The notes under the pieces are model-generated. The model did not search any database. It worked only from the letters and a program-made list of their open reading frames with translations, and had not been told where the DNA came from. From Methylacidiphilaceae bacterium UBA1321 (lineage in GTDB: Bacteria; Verrucomicrobiota; Verrucomicrobiia; Methylacidiphilales; UBA1321): a stretch of 27,668 nt of DNA. The stretch covers positions 1 to 27,668 of the forward strand of contig DBTH01000180.1 of assembly GCA_002306945.1 (NCBI GenBank), given 5' to 3'. A program made the translations under genes and the position numbers. This document shows positions 24,212 to 27,668 of the stretch, one piece after another; the first letter of the stretch is position 1, and every line of letters begins with the position of its first letter.

Positions 24212-24640
24212 ATGAATCTTCGCCGTCGCATCGCACAGGAACCGCTCACGTTCCAGCTCGCGCCGTTCATCGACGTGACGATGTTCCTGCTCTGCTTCTT
24301 TTTGCTCACATGGAACGTGACGCGGTATGAAACCGATCTGCAGGTCAAGACGCCCACGGCGGCGCATGGGAAGGAACCCCAGCGGTTGCCGGGTGAGGCG
24401 ATTGTCAATGTGCGCAAGGATGGAACCATTGTTCTTCAGGGCCGTCAGGTGACTTATCAGGAACTGGAAGAGGTCCTGCGGGGAATCACCAAGGCGTATC
24501 CCGATCAGGTGCTGGTTCTGCGCGCTGACGAGAAGTCCGATTACAAACATGTGGTCAAGGTGCTCGATGCTTGCCGCGCGGCCGATCTCTGGAATATCGC
24601 TTTCGCGACAACACCTCCCGAAAAATCCGAGCAACCGTAG
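24212..24640 (+). CDS. exbD: ExbD/TolR-family biopolymer transport protein
   Basis: A 142-residue protein with one N-terminal membrane segment (FIDVTMFLLCFFLLTW) bearing the proton-carrying Asp21, and a periplasmic TolR-type domain (EAIVNVRKDGTIVLQGRQV, QVLVLRADEKSDYKHVVKVLDACRAA). It works with ExbB as the motor for a TonB- or TolA-like partner. A strong AGGAG Shine-Dalgarno with 8-base spacing supports the ATG. It lies 22 bases after exbB and 17 bases before the TPR gene, so one operon is very likely. Confidence 0.93.
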   Translation: MNLRRRIAQEPLTFQLAPFIDVTMFLLCFFLLTWNVTRYETDLQVKTPTAAHGKEPQRLPGEAIVNVRKDGTIVLQGRQVTYQELEEVLRGITKAYPDQVLVLRADEKSDYKHVVKVLDACRAADLWNIAFATTPPEKSEQP

Positions 24641-24657
24641 TCACCGTAAATCCATTT

Positions 24658-27078
24658 ATGGGCCGAGAATTTTCCAGTCACGTGCGGGTGGCGGTCTTGC
24701 TGGCGATCGGGAGTGCGGGGGCGTTGGGAACGCTCCATGCCGAGCCGAAGCCGTCGTCCACACCGGCCAATCCCCCTGCGCCAACGGTCTTGGGCACGGG
24801 AACCGGAACCAGTACGAACGCCTTGCAGATCCAGGTGATTTCCCCTTCGGCGGAACAGTTTGACCGGGCGTCGGCGCTGTTCGGACAGGGCGATTACGCG
24901 GGGGCGTTGAAGGAGTTTTCCGCCCTCGTCAAAAATTATCCCGGCAGCAGCCGCATCGACGAGTCGTTCTACCGGATTGCGGAATGCTACCGTTATCTCG
25001 GCAAATCCGCCGACGCGCGCGCGGCGTATGCTTATCTGATAAAGACCTACCCGGACACTATTTTTCTGACCGCGGCGCAATTGCGGACGGGCGATCTCGC
25101 GTTCCAGGCCGGGGACTTTGCGGGGGCGATTGCGCCGTTGCAGGTGGCGTTGGCCAAGGGCGACGCAGTGACCAAACTCGCGGCAACGTATTTATTAGGC
25201 GCGGCCCAGGTGCAGACCGGCGATTACAAATCGGGCCGTCCGCTGCTGGAGTCATTGCTCGCCAGCAAGGACAAGGACGCGGCGGCTTACGCGGCTCCGG
25301 CGGCGCAGGCGTTGGCGCAAAGTTACGACAAGGAGGGCAAGCCGGAGCAATCGCTCAAGTATTGGCAACGGGTTCTGGCCCTTGCGGAAAACAAGTCGGC
25401 GCAGTCGATGGCGGCGGCGCGTGGCGGTTGGGCGGCGTTGCAGATCAATAACACGAAGGAAGCCGAGGCGCTGTTTGAAACCTGCCGCCGTCTCGACACG
25501 GGCAGCGATTGGCGCAAGGTGGCCAATACGGGTTTGGTTCGCCTCTATTATCAGCAGAAGCGGTTTCAGGATTTGCTCGATTTGCGGCACGATGAACCGT
25601 CCGGATTTCTCGAAGGTGCGCGCGCGGAGATTTTCCTCGCCGTGGCGCGTTCCTGGTTCGAGTTGAAGAAGTACCCCGATGCGGTCGACGCCTTCGATGT
25701 CTATTTGAAGGACTACGGCGACAAGCCCGAAGCCCCCGATGCGGCGTATCAACGCCTTCTCGCGCGGGCGCAGATTGATCAGGCCAATATCGAGACCGAT
25801 ACGGCGGCGTTTCTCGGCAAATACGCGAATTCCCCCCTGGTGTGGCGTGTGCAATGGCTCCGCGCGGAGGATTTCTCCCGGCGGCAGAAATTTGCCCAGG
25901 TGATTCCGATGTGGCAGGCGTTGTTGCAACTCGACAACAAGGAATTGCCACTCGACCAGATTTTATTCGAACTCGGCCGCGCCTATTATTCCGAGAAAAA
26001 GTGGATGCAGGCGGCGGAGACGTACGGACGGTTCGCCGACGAATTTTCCAAAAACCCCGCCGCCCTGTCGGCCCGCGTGCGTCAGGCGATTGCGTTGCAG
26101 AACGCCGGGCAGGCCGAAGGCTCCGCCGTAGCGTGGGAGAAGGCGAGGGTGGTTGCCGGGGACAATTCCCCCGAACGGCAGATGGCGCTGGAACAACTCG
26201 GGTTGATCTATTGCCAGTTGGGTAAGAACGACCGGGCCGTTCCGGTCTTTGCCGACCTGCTGAAGAATTTTCCACAGACCCGCGTCCGCGCCCTGGCCAG
26301 TTACACCCTCGGATCGGACGCGTTCCAGAAGAAGGATTACAAGAACGCAGAAGGTTATTTATTGGAAGCGCGCAAACTCGAAGCGGCCACCTATTCGCTT
26401 TCCGCCGACGAACGGCTCGCGTTACTCGCCTTCGCGTTGCAGGACTATAAAAAGACCACCGCTTACTCGGCCGATTACGAGAAGGACGCCGCCGCGACTC
26501 CCGCCACCGCCAAAAATAAATTACCTGCCGCCCTCTATTTCTGGCTCGGCCAGCAATCCCAGAACGTGGCGAAGTTCGACGCGGCCATCACGGCGTTTTC
26601 TGTCGTGGTCAACCATCCGCAAGCGGGGGAATTTGGCACTCCGGCCTGGTGGCTGCTGGCCGAGAGTCAACGCGCGGCGGGGCAGTTCAAGGCGGCAGTG
26701 GCCAGTTACCAGACCTACCGCCAGAAAAATCCCCCTGCCGCCAACAGCACCGAGGTTTTGCTCGCGCTCGCGCAGGCCGATCTCGGCGCGGCCGATTACG
26801 ACGCGGCGCAATCCTTGGTCGAACAGGCGATGCTCCAGGAGCCGGAGGGCAAGGACAACGCCACGGCGCGGCGCATTCTCGGGGATACCTATTTCGCCCG
26901 CGGCAATTACGTCGAAGCGGCAAAAGCTTTCGTGGCGCTGGCTTTGCTTTATAATGATCCCACGCTCACCCCGCTGGCGATGAAACGCGCTTCCGAAGCG
27001 TATGCCAAGGCCGGGCAGGCGGATCAGGCGCAGGAATGGCGGAACACTCTGAAAAAGAAATACCCGAACTACAATTGA
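24658..27078 (+). CDS. Exported TPR-repeat protein of the exb cluster
   Basis: An 806-residue exported protein with a signal peptide (VAVLLAIGSAGALGTLHA, cleavage about residue 26) and a low-complexity Pro/Thr linker. Most of the remainder is tandem tetratricopeptide-type helical repeats (for example QFDRASALFGQGDYAGALKE, ESFYRIAECYRYLGKSADAR, RILGDTYFARGNYVEAAKAF). TPR proteins act as scaffolds; CpoB/YbgF-like members sit beside Tol or Exb motors and coordinate them with envelope partners. This protein is much longer than CpoB and is not its direct equivalent. The frame is open to an ATG at 24571 overlapping exbD, but the signal peptide starts at 24658. It is followed after 16 bases by the TonB/TolA-like gene. 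Confidence 0.85.
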   Translation: MGREFSSHVRVAVLLAIGSAGALGTLHAEPKPSSTPANPPAPTVLGTGTGTSTNALQIQVISPSAEQFDRASALFGQGDYAGALKEFSALVKNYPGSSRIDESFYRIAECYRYLGKSADARAAYAYLIKTYPDTIFLTAAQLRTGDLAFQAGDFAGAIAPLQVALAKGDAVTKLAATYLLGAAQVQTGDYKSGRPLLESLLASKDKDAAAYAAPAAQALAQSYDKEGKPEQSLKYWQRVLALAENKSAQSMAAARGGWAALQINNTKEAEALFETCRRLDTGSDWRKVANTGLVRLYYQQKRFQDLLDLRHDEPSGFLEGARAEIFLAVARSWFELKKYPDAVDAFDVYLKDYGDKPEAPDAAYQRLLARAQIDQANIETDTAAFLGKYANSPLVWRVQWLRAEDFSRRQKFAQVIPMWQALLQLDNKELPLDQILFELGRAYYSEKKWMQAAETYGRFADEFSKNPAALSARVRQAIALQNAGQAEGSAVAWEKARVVAGDNSPERQMALEQLGLIYCQLGKNDRAVPVFADLLKNFPQTRVRALASYTLGSDAFQKKDYKNAEGYLLEARKLEAATYSLSADERLALLAFALQDYKKTTAYSADYEKDAAATPATAKNKLPAALYFWLGQQSQNVAKFDAAITAFSVVVNHPQAGEFGTPAWWLLAESQRAAGQFKAAVASYQTYRQKNPPAANSTEVLLALAQADLGAADYDAAQSLVEQAMLQEPEGKDNATARRILGDTYFARGNYVEAAKAFVALALLYNDPTLTPLAMKRASEAYAKAGQADQAQEWRNTLKKKYPNYN

Positions 27079-27094
27079 TCTTCCCGGAGCTTCC

Positions 27095-27668
27095 ATGAAA
27101 CCGCTCAGTCAAACCAATCCCTATGTCGAACCCGAACCGCCTTATGTGCGCTGGGCGGTCCTGGCGTTGATCCTCTCCCTGGGGTTGCACATCTTCATGG
27201 CGTTCTGGTTCGGCCTGATCCATCTGCCCGATTACGCGATTCCTTATCACAAGGAGAAGTACAAAAAACCTTTTCAAATCAAGCGCGTGGAAATGAACCC
27301 GGCCACCATGGTCGGTTCCCCTCATCCGGGAGTGACCGTCACCCCGCTGGCGCACGACCCGAATCCTTCCCCGATCAATTCCAGCGATGGCCGCGCCATT
27401 GCGCGCGCCCTGATGAGCACGCCGCCCGCTATGGCCGTTCCCACAACTCCCGATCCGGTCAACCATGCCGTCGCGGTCAATCTGGCGTCCAGTCCCTACG
27501 CACCTTCGGACAAGTCCAAGCTCGAAGCCGAAATCGCCCGCATCAACAGCGGCCCGCTCAATCTTTCCGGTCCCGATCAGGCCGGTGCCAGCAGCGGGGC
27601 GGTCACCGCGCCGTCCGGAGGCAGCGGAGCGACGCCTGGCCCTGGCGGCGTGGCGGGGTTGCCCGGCA
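27095..27668 (+). CDS. TonB/TolA-like single-pass membrane protein (5' part, runs off the window)
   Basis: The first 191 codons of a gene cut by the right edge. After a short cytoplasmic start (MKPLSQTNPYVEPEPPYVRW) comes one membrane helix (AVLALILSLGLHIFMAFWFGL, about residues 21-42). A periplasmic part rich in Pro, Ser, Ala and Gly follows, with FQIKRVEMNP just after the helix. That layout matches energy-transducing partners of ExbB/ExbD such as TonB and TolA. The diagnostic C-terminal domain is outside the window, so other single-pass proteins remain possible. GGAG with about 6-base spacing supports the ATG. It lies 16 bases after the TPR gene in the same operon. Confidence 0.65.
   Translation, partial: MKPLSQTNPYVEPEPPYVRWAVLALILSLGLHIFMAFWFGLIHLPDYAIPYHKEKYKKPFQIKRVEMNPATMVGSPHPGVTVTPLAHDPNPSPINSSDGRAIARALMSTPPAMAVPTTPDPVNHAVAVNLASSPYAPSDKSKLEAEIARINSGPLNLSGPDQAGASSGAVTAPSGGSGATPGPGGVAGLPG

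Noticed and set aside
1..27668. Mobile elements, CRISPR arrays, tRNA or rRNA genes
   Set aside because: No transposase or integrase frame, no regularly spaced repeats and no tRNA- or rRNA-like segments were recognised by reading. A covariance-model or transposon search could still find something short.

Overview
The window looks like chromosomal DNA of a Verrucomicrobiota-type bacterium. This is inferred from the mix of PEP-CTERM-anchored proteins, pseudopilins ending in an H-X9-DG motif, many LacI-family regulators, several secreted clan-A or beta-helix glycoside hydrolases, and a signal-peptide-bearing ExbB. I cannot assign a genus from sequence reading alone. There is no rRNA, tRNA, CRISPR array or recognisable transposase.

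Layout. (a) 141-1661: ComM/YifB AAA+ helicase. (b) 1681-6839, minus strand: a LacI regulator, a pseudopilin, a carbohydrate-binding-like secreted protein and a large secreted glycosidase, read in that order. (c) 7020-10074, plus strand: a PEP-CTERM protein divergent from the LacI gene, then a cytoplasmic GH151-like glycosidase. (d) 10071-12753, minus strand: a secreted GH28-like beta-helix protein followed by an ACS-family MFS transporter, suggesting uptake of pectin- or hexuronate-type sugars. (e) 12901-13197: a truncated second copy of the central part of comM. It is a direct repeat that brackets regions b-d. (f) Housekeeping block: SET-domain methyltransferase, pgi (minus) and leuA (plus). 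The leuA gene has a leucine-rich upstream peptide and an attenuator-like leader. (g) 17806-23313: a second LacI / PEP-CTERM / pseudopilin / glycosidase module. (h) 23446-27668: exbB, exbD, a long TPR protein and the start of a TonB/TolA-like membrane protein, probably one operon that runs off the right edge.

How it fits together. Regions b-d and g look like two independent sugar-responsive loci built from the same four parts: a LacI repressor, an exported PEP-CTERM protein encoded divergently from it, a pseudopilin, and an exported glycosidase. The Exb/TPR/TonB-like cluster could energise outer-membrane uptake, but no receptor gene is visible here. The most noteworthy observations are the candidate leucine attenuator in front of leuA, the repeated LacI/PEP-CTERM/pseudopilin/glycosidase module, and the comM fragment bracketing the first sugar-utilisation block.
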